Source: Ceratotherium simum simum (lineage: Eukaryota > Chordata > Mammalia > Perissodactyla > Rhinocerotidae). From it: DNA of 64,000 nucleotides. Shown here piece by piece: positions 47,405 to 59,954 of the stretch (position 1 is its first letter; each line of letters begins with the position of its first letter). The position numbers and the translations under genes were made by a program. The DNA lies in the NCBI RefSeq assembly GCF_000283155.1, contig NW_004454163.1:1199176-1263175 (forward strand), in the 5' to 3' direction. The notes below the pieces were generated by a model that worked only from the letters and a program-made list of their open reading frames with translations, did no database searches and was not told the DNA's origin.

Positions 47405-48235
47405 ATTATAGTTACAGAGAGGTGTTTCCCCTTTTTCAACTGGAGAGAAGTTTGGGAATTAGTCATCATGAATATCAGGGGAAACTCCTCATATTAGTAA
47501 TATTTTGGTTCTCCTACTGTTGATAGGATGAAAAAATTCCAACTATAATCTCTTCCTTAATTTGGGAGTGTGAATCTGATTAGTCTAACTTAGGTCTCTT
47601 ACCTTCCTCTAGGTCAGTGTAAGGCAGGGAACATAATTAACAATCCCATCAGACTACATCCAAAGGCAAATGGGTAATTTCCCAAATGAAAATTAAAATG
47701 TCAGGAAAGTTTGTGGATTCTCTATGGTCAAAAATCAGCAAATGTCCATTATATTGGCTAAATGCCATGGTAAAGAAATCAGAGTTCTCTGTATCATGTC
47801 ATCTTTGTTTCATAACCAACATTTTTTTTGCCGAAAGTATAAATTTATTATTTTTGATTCTGTAGATAGTGTATGTTACTAATTCATGCCACTGTCTCAA
47901 GGAAGCCTGGATGTAGAGTATATACAAATGAAATCCACGCACATTTAGAGAACTCTGATTGCTTGTCTTAATGATGAGGAGTTATCAGTGTCACTTTATA
48001 TATGAAAAATGACACCAAATTTCATAGTACAGTAAAACTCAGTTATGAACATAAATTCAGGTGACACATGATTTGTTTCTGTCTTCCTATTCTCTCCCAT
48101 TCTCTGCTTAGTTCAGCCACTGGATGTGGAGAAGAGGATAAAGCCATGTGGAGAAAGAGAAGATAAATGTATTACGAAGCAGAGAATCCACTCAACTTGA
48201 GAATTATTCTAGCCTAATGTCCCTCTATTCTTCAA
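47405..48235. other. Unassigned sequence
   Basis: I recognise no gene or repeat in this stretch. Confidence 0.45.
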
Positions 48236-48822
48236 AAATTTAGAAATAGAATTACCATATATGATCCAGCAATTCCAGTTCTGGATATATACCCCAAATA
48301 ATTGACAGCTGGGTCTCAGAGGGGTATTTGTAGACCCATGTTCATAGCAGCATTATTCTCAACAGCCAAAAGGTAGAAGCAACCCAAATATATGTTGACA
48401 GATGAATGGATAAACAAAATGTTGTATAGCCATACAAGGGAATATTATTAAGCGTTAAAAAGGAATAAAATTCTTACACATGCTACAACACAGATGAAAC
48501 TCGATGACACTGTGCTAAGTGAAATAAGTGAATCATAAAAGGACAAATACTGCATGGTTCCACTTATATAAAGGACCTAGAGTAGTCAAATTCATAGAAA
48601 TAAGAAAGTAGAATGGTGGTTGCCAGGGGCTGGGGAAAGAGAGGAATGGGAAGTTTTTGTTTAATGAGTATAGAGTTTCAACTTTGCAAGAAGAAAAAAG
48701 TTCTGGAGACTGTCTGCATAATAATGTGAATGTATTTAACACTACTGAACTATACACTTAATAACAATTTAGATGGTAAATTTCATGTTATGTATATTTT
48801 ACCACAATTAGAAAAAAAATGA
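48236..48822 (+). repeat. L1 3' end, sense (L1MA/L1MB type)
   Basis: Landmarks are 'ttaccatatatgatccagca', 'ttcatagcagcattattctc', 'gtggttgccaggggctgggg', 'gagactgtctgcataataat' and 'ttaccacaattagaaaaaaa'. It is colinear with 22570-23090 of the sense L1 upstream. The 74-codon ORF at 48533-48757 (-) is antisense to the 3' UTR. Confidence 0.88.
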
Positions 48823-51751
48823 TAAATGTATATATCCCTCTATTGAGCTGAGGAAACAAATGCCAATGAAATGGAAATTCTTTGAATTTTTTCCATGTTC
48901 TAGAAACCTTCTGAAACCAGAACATTATTCTCCTTTGATATAAAAGCCGTAATGAACAATTTATCACCAGGAGGCCCCAAATTGCAGCTGAGGTTAGTTC
49001 CCTAAACTCACAATAATGTGACCATGGATTTGGTAGAACTTTTTGATTTTATAAGGTTATGCAGAGGGTATTTCCTGTAATTCAATTGGAAATATATATA
49101 CTTGACATATTGATATTCATTATAAATTAAGCTTTTCCATTCTGAATCAAATTGGTGAGTTCTCTGCCTCGTTACTCTGTCCCTGATTGTTGTTCCCTGG
49201 GACATTTAGGGATATCCATTCTGAAAAGAAATGAAGAATTCTTTCCTATGATTTCTGAATGTAAACTTCATTTCCAAGATCTATTGTTGTATTCAGCTTG
49301 CTCCTTGGTGCTTGCACAAACTCTATTTTTTATGATTAGAAAAAGTATTTACTTGAAGCTCCTGAGATAGCCATTGCCAGCAATGGTCGAACATTTACAA
49401 CTTGAGAAGACACTTATTGAATCATTTTGACACCAGTTGAAGTAGTCATTTTCTTGAATCTTTGTGTTTTTTTAAATCATCTTTTTACATTTATCATTAT
49501 TCCATGGACTTTAGAGATAACACCTTGAATTTTCATTTTCTATACTCCTCTGACTTATTTTGACACACAAATATTCCATCTGCTGACATAATTATGGGAT
49601 AGCAGGGCTCAAGTAGGAAAGCCATTTACATTTAAGGGTAAAGCTATGATTTGTGTCATCAAAATGGTAAACATTTTAAAGGACAGACAGATGGTCCTTA
49701 TGGAATAAGCCACATATCAGCATTTCCATTTTCAAATTGGCTAAGGACAAGCAGATTTTTGCTGTGTCAAATAATGATAATTGCATAAAATTCAACAAAG
49801 TCATTATTGTGAGAGATTTCAAAACAATTTCAAATTTTAAAATCTATCTTGCTGGCAATGGCTAACTCAGTAGCTTCAGATAATTATGGGATATATATAT
49901 ATATGTTGGATGCTAGAGTCTATTGGAATCTATAGGTATGGTTTGGAATACGTATCTGTATTTTTCTGTGCTTGTGTCTGTATATATGTATGTATAAGGA
50001 CACTTGAACATGAATATGAGGCATTGAGCGCAGGGATTATGGGGTATTTATGAGCTGCATGAAATTCTGATGAATACATTTCCTTAAACAACATTCAAAA
50101 TAATTTGAATGTTTCAAAATCAGGAAATAATGTTTTTTGTAACTTTAACAAATCTAATACAAAGTGGTTATTCCTTCAAGCATAGAGAACATTGAATTTC
50201 ACTGTTTCGTGTAGATAGGAAATGAGCTTCTTGTTCTGCTTTGTCTTGTACACATTCTGCTCTGTTTTCATATTCGAGTGAACGTAGCTACTTGTATCAA
50301 GAGGAACTATAGAAGCACTATTTACTTTTTATTTTCTACCCATGAATTTTTTGAAGCTTGCACTTTTTTTCTAATTACCCAGCTATCAAATATATGCAAG
50401 CTCCAAAACTGTCTTGAAGATGCATGAGGGAATGTCCCCTATTTCCACACATTTCTCTATTCATAATTCCATGACAGTTTATTGAAGCCTTGAAATTACT
50501 TTAATTACTTTAACAGGCAGTGTTTTTCCTAATAGTTGAAAATATTATTATTTTAGTATTATTTTCATCCCACAAAGCTCATTATATAAGGTGTTTCCTA
50601 GAAGTACTGGGACCTGCACATTCATACAGCAATTAATCTCTTCAGATAAAGACCGATATTTCTAGGAGGGGAGCTAAATTATGCATAATTATGCTCTATT
50701 ATTCAGTATTAAGGACGGCCTACTCTGTAAATGCTTTAACTCTTGGTAAATAGAATGAGTAGCCTTCAAATTGCCCTGTTTGCCCTTCAGAAGGGCTAAG
50801 AGGATGTGTCCACTGCCTTCAAATCCTGGATGCTCTAGCTTTTGGTTTGGCAAATTCCATATACTTGCAAGCTTTTAGATGAAAGAGCACCTCTGATCTT
50901 AGAAAGAATTAAGGTGGTCTTCTACCATTTAGTGTCTACATGATGTCTTTTAGAATTATTCATTATAAAACAGGTAAAAGGGAAGACAGAGTTTTGGAAA
51001 TATATTTTACCTGAAATTCTCCATATTAACACACAAGTGTATACACACACACACAAACCATTACAGTCCATCATTTAATCAATGCTTAAACTAGTGAAAT
51101 AGGGAAAGTGCAGGTGGTAATAGGCAGAACTTTATAGTAGAAAAGGATTTTAAAATCCCATCAGGGAAAGGACATCGCATATAAGCCAATAAACATCTAA
51201 AGAACACTGAATTCATTCATATAGCAAAGTGTATATATTCCTATTTCATGAAAAATGTAAGAATTTTTGTTTTGCAAAGGCACTCCTAAAGAAAACACCA
51301 GTGTCTTCAGAGTGCTTCAGTGCTTAAAGCTCAATATGCTCTGGTTGACCATATAAAGCTGATAAATGTGTTTCAGAAGGGCAGTGAATCAAGGTCGTGC
51401 TTCCTTAGCTCCATATAGTCCAACCTTCTTCCCTCTTCATTGCCTCCAAAGTAAGAATGAAATAGTGAAAAATTATATGGCTGCAATACCTATAAAAACC
51501 ATGAATGCAATGAGATTTTGTGGGAAGAATATAAAGTACATCACAATTGCAAGCAGCATTGCCTGGTATGGGAATTCCAGCCTTATGGGTGGGTGTTGCT
51601 GCTTCTGGATTTTTATTCCATACACTTTAGGGGTATTTCTTAAGTATCATACACTTCTCTGAAGGAGGAAATACATATAGGGCAATACTCTTTGAAACTT
51701 GAAGTCTCTCTGCCTACCACGTTTAGAGTAATAAAATCAAACATGCTAAGA
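48823..51751. other. About 2.9 kb without recognisable genes or repeats
   Basis: Simple tracts are a (TA)n at about 49892-49903 and an (AC)n at about 51041-51055. A 14-bp palindrome lies at 50677-50690. The 98-codon ORF at 51366-51662 has no recognisable domain. Confidence 0.45.
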
Positions 51752-51759
51752 AATACAGC

Positions 51760-52190
51760 TGTGGAATTAGGACCCCTAAAAGAGAAACACAAAATGTACT
51801 CTGTGTGGCTAACCGGGGCCTAAAATAAAATAGAGTCAAGCGGTCACACGGCACGAGGTGCAGTCACGTACTCGGTTCTCGGAAAAACCACAACTTGCAC
51901 CTGAAACTGAGCATTGCTTTCTAACGGATGGCCAGAAGTCTGAAATAGCTGATTTTAGAACACTAGTATTCATAGGAGAACCAACGAATCAGAGGGCTTT
52001 CAACACAATCCCTGCAGTCTATGGTTTTTCCCTTTATAGGCTCTGCCCTCCCACGCTCTCCCCAGAGCAAACTTTTGCTTTGTTTCAGAGGCTGAATCTC
52101 CCCGGTTTGCAAACTGTCTGAGCAATAAACCTTTGCTATTAAATTCTTGTATTCCAGATATTTTTTGTTGATACAGCTATAGTGGGATAC
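51760..52190 (+). repeat. Candidate solo LTR (ERV1-type)
   Basis: It starts 'tgtggaattaggacccctaa' and contains 'aaccggggcctaaaataaaa', an inverted-CCAAT-like 'accaacgaatcag' and a TATA-like 'ccctttatagg' near 52031. A poly-A signal 'gcaataaacctttgctatt' is near 52121. This order (U3, TATA, R, AATAAA) is that of a gammaretrovirus-type LTR. No gag, pol or env flanks it. The octamer atacagct occurs at 51753, 52171 and 52187, which leaves the right edge uncertain. The 87-codon ORF at 51858-52121 is inside the LTR. Confidence 0.6.
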
Positions 52191-53297
52191 AGCTTATCTC
52201 TTAAACGGTGGAAATTCTGAATAGGAATTTCCACTCTTCTGTGCTTCTCATGTTAATATGTTAAGGATATTTTACACTTATGTTCATTACTGTCTCTAAA
52301 GTTTCATGGTGATAGCATGCAAGATTATCTCCTATAGTCATCTCCTTTTCAATTTAAGTCCTTTTTAAAAAATAATTTCATCCACCACACTGTTATCCTT
52401 CTTTATTGCAGCTATGCAATAAGTTAAGTTAAAGCTTTAAGGGATTCTTTTTAAGGAAGTTGCAAATCTCTTTTCATGATCAATATACTGCTGTACTTCC
52501 CTTAGGTAGAAATATTCTGTCAATCCATTTCTGAAAAACATCATGGCACTGCTTTATTGGTATTAAATTGCATTTGGTTTCAAGTATCTCAGAAGAATGT
52601 TAACACTTTTATTTTTGGTCTGGACGTAGAAGTACATAGCACATTAATTCAAATCACAGACAATACTAAATTGAGTGATGATATGGACACCCAGAGAACA
52701 CAAACAGATAATAAAAAGAGATCCAGAATGAAATAACCAAATAATGTTTACAGTTCTTAATGCCATTCTGGATACATATGAAGAAACATCCAAACACTGA
52801 TAGCTGGGAAATATTTTCTGCATGACTACCTTACAAAGACGCATGTGGCTGATAGAAATAGAAACAAAATAGGTACAGATTTATAGTAAAGAACAATATC
52901 AAGGAAAGTTTGACAAACATGATTAGTACGTATTGAATCATCCCCTCAGAGTCTAAAGAAGTGATTGTACCTTTCAAAAGTAATTGTATTTTCTAAACAT
53001 GGCCAATCTGTTTAATCCAGCTGTTGTATTGATACAGAAAGATCATCAGTATGGAGCAATATAGTCATCTGATAAAACAGAAGTTCTAGTGCTGTTATAA
53101 GTAGGAGTAGAAGAATGACATGGAAAGAGTGTGATAAAATTTAAGTTCATGAATGTAGGAAACAGAAAGGCAATCCAAGGCAAGGGAGAGAGGCTTCATC
53201 ACAAAACTATTATGAAAGTGGAAATCAGTATGTTATAAAGAGAACCTAATAGATGTGGTGTAAGAAATATCATCCTTGGGAGGTGATAACTTATATA
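52191..53297. other. Unassigned sequence
   Basis: No gene or repeat that I can name. The purine-rich stretch at 52640-53270 may be an old unclassified repeat. Confidence 0.4.
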
Positions 53298-53996
53298 AAG
53301 TCATGTGTCACTTAATGGTGGGGATATGTCCTGATAAATGTGTCATTTGGTGATTTTGTCATTGTGCAAACATCATAGAGTATACAAACCTAGATGGTGT
53401 AGCCTACTACACACCTGGGCTACATAGTATAGCCTACTGCTACTAGGCTACAAACCTGTACAGCGTGTTACTCTACTGAATGCTGTAGGCAATTGTAACA
53501 CAATGGCAAGTATTTGTGTATCTAGACATAGACAAGGAATAGTAAAATTATGATATAAATGATAGTAAATGGTACTTCTGTATAGGACACTTACCATGAA
53601 TGGAGCTTGCAAGACTGGAAGTTGCTCTGGGTGAGTCAGAGAGTGAGTGGTGAGTGAACATGAAGGCCTAAGACATTACATACACTACTGTGGACTTTAT
53701 AAACACTGTACATTAGGCTTCACTAAATTTATTGAGAAATATTTTTCTTCAATAATAAATTAACCTTAGCTTACTGTAACTTTCTTAGTTCATAAACTTT
53801 TTAAATTTTAAGCTTTTTGACTCTTTTGCCATAGCACTTAAACACAAACACATTATACAGTTGTACAAAACTGTTTTCTTTATTTAAATCTTATGCTCTA
53901 AGCTTTTTTATATTTTTAAAATGTTTTTTTTTTTTTTTTTTACTTTTTAAACTTTTTTGTTAAAAAACTAAGACAAACTCACACATTGGCCTAGGC

Positions 53997-56404
53997 CTAC
54001 ACATGGTCAGGATCATCAAAATCACTATCTTCCGCCTCCACATCTTGTCCCACTGGAAGGTCTTCAGGGGCAATAACGCCCACGGAGCCGTCATCAGCTT
54101 TTGTAACAATGCCTTCTTCTGGAATACTTCCTGAAGGACCTGCCTCAGTCTCTGCTTGAGGAGGTGTCACTCTTTTAAGAAATATGTCCATGGTGATTTG
54201 TTCAGTTTGTTTCTTTTTTCATCATAGGTTTGCTTGTAAGTAGATGATGCACCATGAACATTCCTCTCTATTAATTCAAATCTTTGGGTATTTGAGTCCA
54301 TGTTTTTGAACTTTGTAAGGAGCTTGTGTGGGCTGCAAAAGCTTCTGCTAAACCCTTCACTGTGAATTTTCTTGGGAGGTTCTTCTTCTTTTTCTCCTGC
54401 AGTTTCCTTTTCTCTTGCCTCTTCTTCAGCTATGCATTCCTGTTCCAGTTCCAGCAGCTCCTCGTTAGTCAATTCCTCAGGAACCACCTCTAGGAGCTCC
54501 TCAATGTCATCCTCATCTGCACCCAGGTTAGAGTTTTTGCCATCTCAACCACAGTCTTATTGATTTTTGCAACCTCCTCATCCTTGACAAATCCTTTGAA
54601 GTTATGGACAAACCTCTTGAGTGTCTTCTTCCAGATGCCATTCATACACTCCTTTGTGACATCATCCCTAGCCCAAGCGAGGTTCTTGATGCAGCCATAG
54701 ATGTAGTAATCCTTGCATAATTGCATCAGTGATTCTGCAGCGTCTTCCTCAGTTGCAGCAATAGCCTGGGCAAAGGTCCTCCTCAGGCAATAGGCCTTAA
54801 GACTGCTAGAACCCCTTGATCCATTGATTGGATCAAGGAGGTGATATTTGGAGGAAGAAATGCTACTTTGATATTGGGATGAAGATCACCAATAAAAGGA
54901 GAATGTCTGTGAGCATTACGAACAATAAGCTAAATCATGAAAGGTAAGTTATTCTCCAAACAGTACTTCTCCATTTCACTGGCATAGCAATTCAGGAAGG
55001 ATCTTGGAAGAGCAGCTGGATAATCTATGATTTCTTATTGCTCCAGAACTATTCTGGTAGTGTGTGCTTCCTGATATGCTTCAAGTCCCTGGGGTTCTCA
55101 CTGTGCCAGATCACAAAAGGTTTCAATTTGTAGCCTGCAATATTGTCCCCAAGCAAGACTGTTATCTTGTCCTTAAAAGCCTTGAAACCTGGCATTGACT
55201 TGGCCTTCTTATGGATGAAAGTCCTTCCAGGCATCCGTTTCCAGAATAGGGAGGTTTCATCCATGTTGAATATTTCCTCTGGCAAGTAATTTTCCTCCAC
55301 AATACGCTTATCTCGAGTTCCCCAAAGTTCTTCAGCTGCTTTAACATCAGCACCCACAGACTCACAACTCACTTTCACCTTATGTAATGAATAATAATTC
55401 TTGAATCATTTGAACCACCCAGAGCTAGCAGTAAATTCAACATAGTAGTCAGGTACAGCCTTTTCTTTCAACATTGCAAACAAACTTTTTGCTTTGACCA
55501 TGATGGTCATGGTGCTGAGAAGGATACGCTTCTGTGTCTGGTCTTCAATCCAGGTCATTAGAAGTTTCTCCATGTCTGATATGGGCCGTTCTCGAACTTT
55601 TGTTAGTCTCATTGCCTTCAAGGAAGCAGATCCTTTAACAGCTTTTGTCACTTTATTCTTTTTTTTTTTTCTGTTTTTATTTTTTGTTTATTGAGGTAAC
55701 ATTGGTTTATAGCATTGTATAAATTTCAGGTGTACATCATTATACTTCTATTTCTGCATGGATTACATCATGTTCTCATGCTAATCACCCAAATACTAAT
55801 TACAACCCATCACCACACACATGTGCCTAATTATCCCTTTCTTTTGCCCTCCTGCCTCCCCCCTTCCCCTCTGGTAACCACCAATCCAATCTCTGTCTCC
55901 ATGTGTTTGTTTGTTGTTATTACTATCTACTACTTAATGAGTGAGATCATATAGTATTTGACCTTCTCCCTCTGACTTATTTCACTTTGCATAATACCCT
56001 CAATGTCCATCCGTATTGTCACAAATGGCTGGATTTCATCGTCTCTTATGGCTGAGTAGTATTCCATTGTGTATATATACCGTATCTTCTTTATCCATTC
56101 GTCCCTTGATGGGCACTTAGGTTGCTGCCACTGCTGGGTATTTATCCAAAGAATGTGAAAACACCAACGTGTAAAGATACATGCACCCCTGTGTTCATTG
56201 CAGTGTCACTTTGTTCTTGTTCTTCAAGATTGTCACTATGGTGGAATGGGACATGACTGACTGATGAGCAATAACCATCACTGATTTTCCACCTTTGTAG
56301 TCCTTAATCACTATTAATTTTGTTTCCAGGTCACTCACTTGACGTGGCCTCTTATTCGCAACATTAGCAGTGGATTTTGTATGGTTAGGTGCCTTAATGA
56401 ACAA
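53997..56404 (-). pseudogene. Tigger transposase pseudogene (CENP-B-like/DDE), inactive
   Basis: Read on the minus strand: a CENP-B N-type helix-turn-helix (56404-56220, with Lys-Arg-Pro-Arg and Gly-Gly-Lys-Ser-Val); an L1 insertion; the second helix-turn-helix of the Tc5/CENP-B type (55651-55406); the DDE domain start (55378-55049, Asn-Met-Asp-Glu-Thr-Ser); more DDE domain (about 54960-54790); and a C-terminal acidic tail (54726-53997). Of the catalytic triad, the first Asp (55259-55261) and third Asp (54819-54821) remain. The second position reads Arg (54918-54920). A stop lies just upstream at 54930-54932, and several frameshifts separate the pieces. In the living family this enzyme excises and inserts at TA dinucleotides in the nucleus. 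This copy cannot. Confidence 0.9.
55661..56203 (-). mobile_element. L1 3' end inserted in the Tigger transposase, 15-bp TSD
   Basis: The poly-A tail is the poly-T at 55661-55670 and the L1 is antisense to the window. Landmarks are 'aaatttcaggtgtacatcat', 'ctctggtaaccaccaatcca', 'gagtgagatcatatagtatt', 'gctgagtagtattccattgt' and 'ttggttgctgccactgctgg'-like sequence. The duplication tgtcactttattctt (55646-55660) pairs with 56204-56218 with one mismatch. The insertion interrupts the transposase just after its first DNA-binding domain. The 79-codon ORF at 55715-55954 is antisense to this L1. Confidence 0.93.
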
Positions 56405-56853
56405 AACAATACAAGATCAAATCAATTAAGCATCAGAAAATGATGAATCAAGAGATGCAGTAAACTCGAGAGGTATGAGGCTGCCGGCATATGGCATACT
56501 GTTTTACAGTAAAAATTTTCTTTTTATAAGTAGAAAGAGTACACTCTAAAATAATGATAAAAAGTATAGTCATAGTAAATACATAAACCAGTAACACAGT
56601 TGTTTATTATCATTATCAAGTATTATGTACTGTATATAATTGTATGTGCTGTACTTTTATACGACTGGTAGTGAAGTTTTTTTACACCAGCATTGCCACA
56701 TACACATGAGTAGTGCACTGTGCTATGACATTACAACAAGTACAGCATCACTAGGTGAGAGGAATTTTTCAGCTTCATTGTAATTTTACAGGACCACCAT
56801 TGAAACTATGGGGTCCATTATTGACTGAAATGTCATTATGCAGTGCATGACTA

Positions 56854-58136
56854 CAGTTTAACAGCTAGTTTAAGTGGTAATTTCCATATCTCCGCCATTG
56901 ATTTCTCTAATTTATATTTCAGTTTGGATACTTTTTACTAGCTTATTATATTGTCAATTTGTTATTTTGAAATGAAATTATTATAGACCCCAGTTAGAGT
57001 TTGTCCATTAATATTATTATAAAATACAAAGGGAGACCCAATAATTTCCGTATTGACTATTTCTTCTTGCTTCTGACTTCTTTATACAATGCAAAAAAAA
57101 ATTAAATGTGCATCACCATACTTAGAGTCAGTTTCTAGGAGTTAGACAAAAACTTCTTGGAGTGGATAAGAAAGTGAAGTAAGCTATAAAAATCAGGCGC
57201 TCAGATGAATCATTCGAATTATTCTCCAGTTAAAGATTAATGCTCTCCATACTCACTGAAAGTCCAGAAATTCAACCCATGATTATGAAATGCAAGCTTT
57301 TCTTCCTAGCTCCAAACAATATATCAACAAATACACAGAACAAACTATATCCTTAAAGGTTAGCAAGCCATTTAGCATACTCACAATAAAGGCACAGAAA
57401 TAGGGAGTGTGGCTTGTTCTTTAGTTTGGGAGGCAGGACTGAACCTAAAATACAGCTACTCATGTGTTTTCTTGTAGTTATATTCACACACACATGGTGT
57501 CAGCTATCAATCAGTTAAACACAAGTAAAGTACTCAAAAACATTAGACCCTCTTTCACCTCAAATTTTATTTACTGTTTCCTCGTCCATGCATATTTTGT
57601 TATTCTTATTGGTTTTTTCTCCTCTCTCTCTCTCTCTCTCCCTTCTCAGAAGTGAGGTGTTCATTGTGCTGAGGGGAAATCAAAGGGAGTGCTCACTCAG
57701 ATTTGGGGAAACTATACTAAATTCCCCAATAGGCAGCAAGGACATGGAGGAAGAGCTTGGAGTCAACTTCTTTCCCCTTTGTTCTCTAGAATTAAATTTA
57801 ATTACAAATTTCTATCATTCTGAAATTCCATTATTTAGGGCCAACTGGTGCTAACTACTGTTCCTTTAAATCTTACAATGTATTGCCTTCTCCTTTTTTT
57901 TCTTATGGTTATATAAGATCAATATAATTTTTGGTATTCAAATGACCTATTTCTGTCTATGCAGGATAATCTGAGTCACGCTTGTGAAATCACGTCTTTG
58001 AAAACACTGATTTAGCAAAGGTGTTTTCTTTTTCAGTTCTTATGAATTACAAGATGCTGATGGGTTTTCAAAAGAAAAAACAATTGAAAGGAAAATAAAA
58101 GAAAAATGATTCCTGTATAAAACCCTTTAATACAAA
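56854..58136. other. Unassigned sequence with a (TC)n tract
   Basis: Contains a (TC)n microsatellite at 57620-57641. The 63- and 88-codon ORFs around it are artefacts of the repeat. I recognise nothing else. Confidence 0.5.
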
Positions 58137-58713
58137 TGTTACTGCACAAAGGGCACAATCTGCTCACCCCAAGACAAAAGCCAATCATCAAGAGGCAAGT
58201 TGGTGGACAAGAAAGGGCAGTTTATCACAGCTTGCTAGCAAGGGGGAAGATGGCCGACTAATGTCTTGAAGAACCATCTTAAGGGGGCACAAAATCTTAC
58301 AGCAGTTATATAGGCCATTGGGTTATAGGGGAAGGGGTTAGGAATGTTGACCTTCTGATGTTACAGACTGGGAGTGCCACACAAGATCTTTCAGTTTTCA
58401 TTGATGGTGGCTATCAGCATAGACTCTCTGTTTGGGAGTCATCACCCTCCTAAGGAACTCAAAAGAACAAAGTTATCATCTTTTTGCAGCTGGGAGGTAC
58501 TTGCGCAAGCAGGGGTTGTAAAATCTACAGAGCAGTTAGATCTCCTAGAGGCTACATATCCAGCTGGGTTAGTTTGTCAGAGGTCATTCAAAGTTACCAT
58601 AGGGCTTCTTTTCTACAATATGGCTTCCCTCATGTCAACCTTGTCTTGAGCCAGTATCACAAATAGTTCCAAACTGAGGACTGGGAATTTTGAGCAGGCT
58701 ACCTCAGCCAACA
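58137..58713 (-). repeat. Candidate solo LTR (ERV1-type), antisense
   Basis: On the minus strand it begins 'tgttggctgaggtagcctgc' at 58713, has a TATA-like 'cctatataactgctg' near 58308 and a poly-A-like 'gctgtgataaactgccc' near 58225. It ends by 'gtgccctttgtgcagtaaca' at 58137. The order is that of a gammaretrovirus-type LTR. No internal retroviral sequence is adjacent and I could not identify a target-site duplication. The 91-codon ORF at 58374-58649 is antisense to it. Confidence 0.6.
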
Positions 58714-58899
58714 TCTTCTGATAATGAATTTAGTACATGTAATGGGATAGGAGTTGCTATGTGGAAAGGAGGAGTAGAAAGAAAAGGAGTTCACAAGGAA
58801 GGATTTGTGAAAATATTAGAGTACATACTTTTATTCTAATATAAAGCTCTGGTTAAAATGAGGCTTATTTATTTTATGTTAGAGTCATTATTGTCCCAA

Positions 58900-59550
58900 T
58901 CCTATTCATTCCATCTCCAACGTGTATCTTGGATCCATCACTTCTCTCCACTATAAAAGTTTCTTAAACCATCTTCTCACTTCCATTCTCTTCCATCTTA
59001 GATCAGTGCCCTAAGTGGCTTTCAGGTCTTCTGAAAATATAAATTAGACCATATCACTGCTCTGTTCAATACTTTTTGAAGTCCTTCCATCACCTAAGCA
59101 TAAACTCAGAATCCTAACAAGGTTAGAAACACCCTACCTTGTCTTTCATCTGCACCCTCTACAGCCCCTAGCCCCACGCTGTGATCTTTCCCATCCTTAC
59201 TTGGTTCCAACCACACTGGCCTTTAATCAATATCTCAAGCACCTCAAGGATTTTTGTACATACTTCTCATAGAATAGTCCTCCATTCCACTCTGTTTCTG
59301 ACCTCTTCCTTTCAGCTCCTTCCCATCCAAATCCTGCACTAGAATCACTCCATTAAAACATCTCATGACTCCCTGCATTTTCCGCGATAGCACTTGTAGT
59401 GGTTGGTAGCTATGCACTTATTCTTGTTACCATTCATATCGTATTTGCCTCTCCCACTGTTTGAGTTCCATGAGGGCGGGGGCCCCATTCTCCTTACTAC
59501 TGCCCTTCCAGTGTCTAAAAGCAGGGCTTCATCCACAGTTAGGTGTTCAC
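58900..59550 (+). repeat. L2 LINE 3' end, sense
   Basis: The series 'agaccatatcactgctctgt', 'accacactggcctttaatca', 'tcaagcacctcaaggatttt', 'gagttccatgagggcggggg' and 'cagtgtctaaaagcagggct' is the L2 3' order up to just before the terminal tail. Confidence 0.75.
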
Positions 59551-59954
59551 GACATTGCAGGGCATCATGAATTCAAATCAAGGTTCTAAGTTTGGGAGCC
59601 AGGAGGTAGCAGATTGATATCCATCTCTTCTACCTTGCCCAGAGATAGCAGAAATCCATAGCAGTGAAGGAATGCTGTCCTGGTTGTAATTAAAAACAAT
59701 GGATTTTCTTTTTAATGGGAAATAAATCTTTAAGCAACTACAAGATTTTATTATTGAAAATCTTTTTAAAAAGCATTAATAAAACTAATCAGCACTTCCC
59801 AACTTTTTTCACATCCTAGTTCACATAGGGAATAATAATAACTTCATGGTGGAGCAGAGAAAATGGTCAATGCAGCCTGGATGTCCTGAGAACAAAGAGA
59901 TCTTGAGTACACCTGAAACTCATAACGATAGAAGAATTAGAATCACTAAGTCCT
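59551..59954. other. Unassigned sequence
   Basis: I recognise no gene or repeat in this stretch. Confidence 0.45.

Larger units (their letters stand above)
53298..56853 (-). mobile_element. Tigger1-like (pogo/Tc1-mariner) DNA transposon, split by an L1
   Basis: Degenerate terminal inverted repeats lie at 'aagtcatgtgtcacttaatg' (left) and '...atgcagtgcatgacta' (right). A TA lies on the left and a mutated ca on the right, in place of the TA duplication. Without the 543-bp L1 insert the element is about 3.0 kb, somewhat longer than the usual Tigger1 of about 2.4 kb. The poly-T expansion near 53924-53941 adds to this. The transposase is on the minus strand. The left terminal segment matches the MER2-like element at 9693-9899. 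Confidence 0.9.

Noticed and set aside
54372..54563. Serine-rich plus-strand ORF
   Set aside because: It is the antisense of the glutamate-rich transposase tail. Reversed Glu codons read as Ser, so the composition is an artefact.
55049..55378. 109-codon minus-strand ORF that could look like a host gene of the jerky/CENP-B family
   Set aside because: It is one piece of a Tigger transposase bounded by frameshifts, a stop, a lost catalytic residue and an L1 insertion, and lies between transposon termini. There is no sign of domestication.
57588..57854. 88-codon ORF with a hydrophobic, leucine/serine-rich start resembling a signal peptide
   Set aside because: The Ser-Leu run is the translation of a (TC)n microsatellite. 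Nothing downstream is recognisable.
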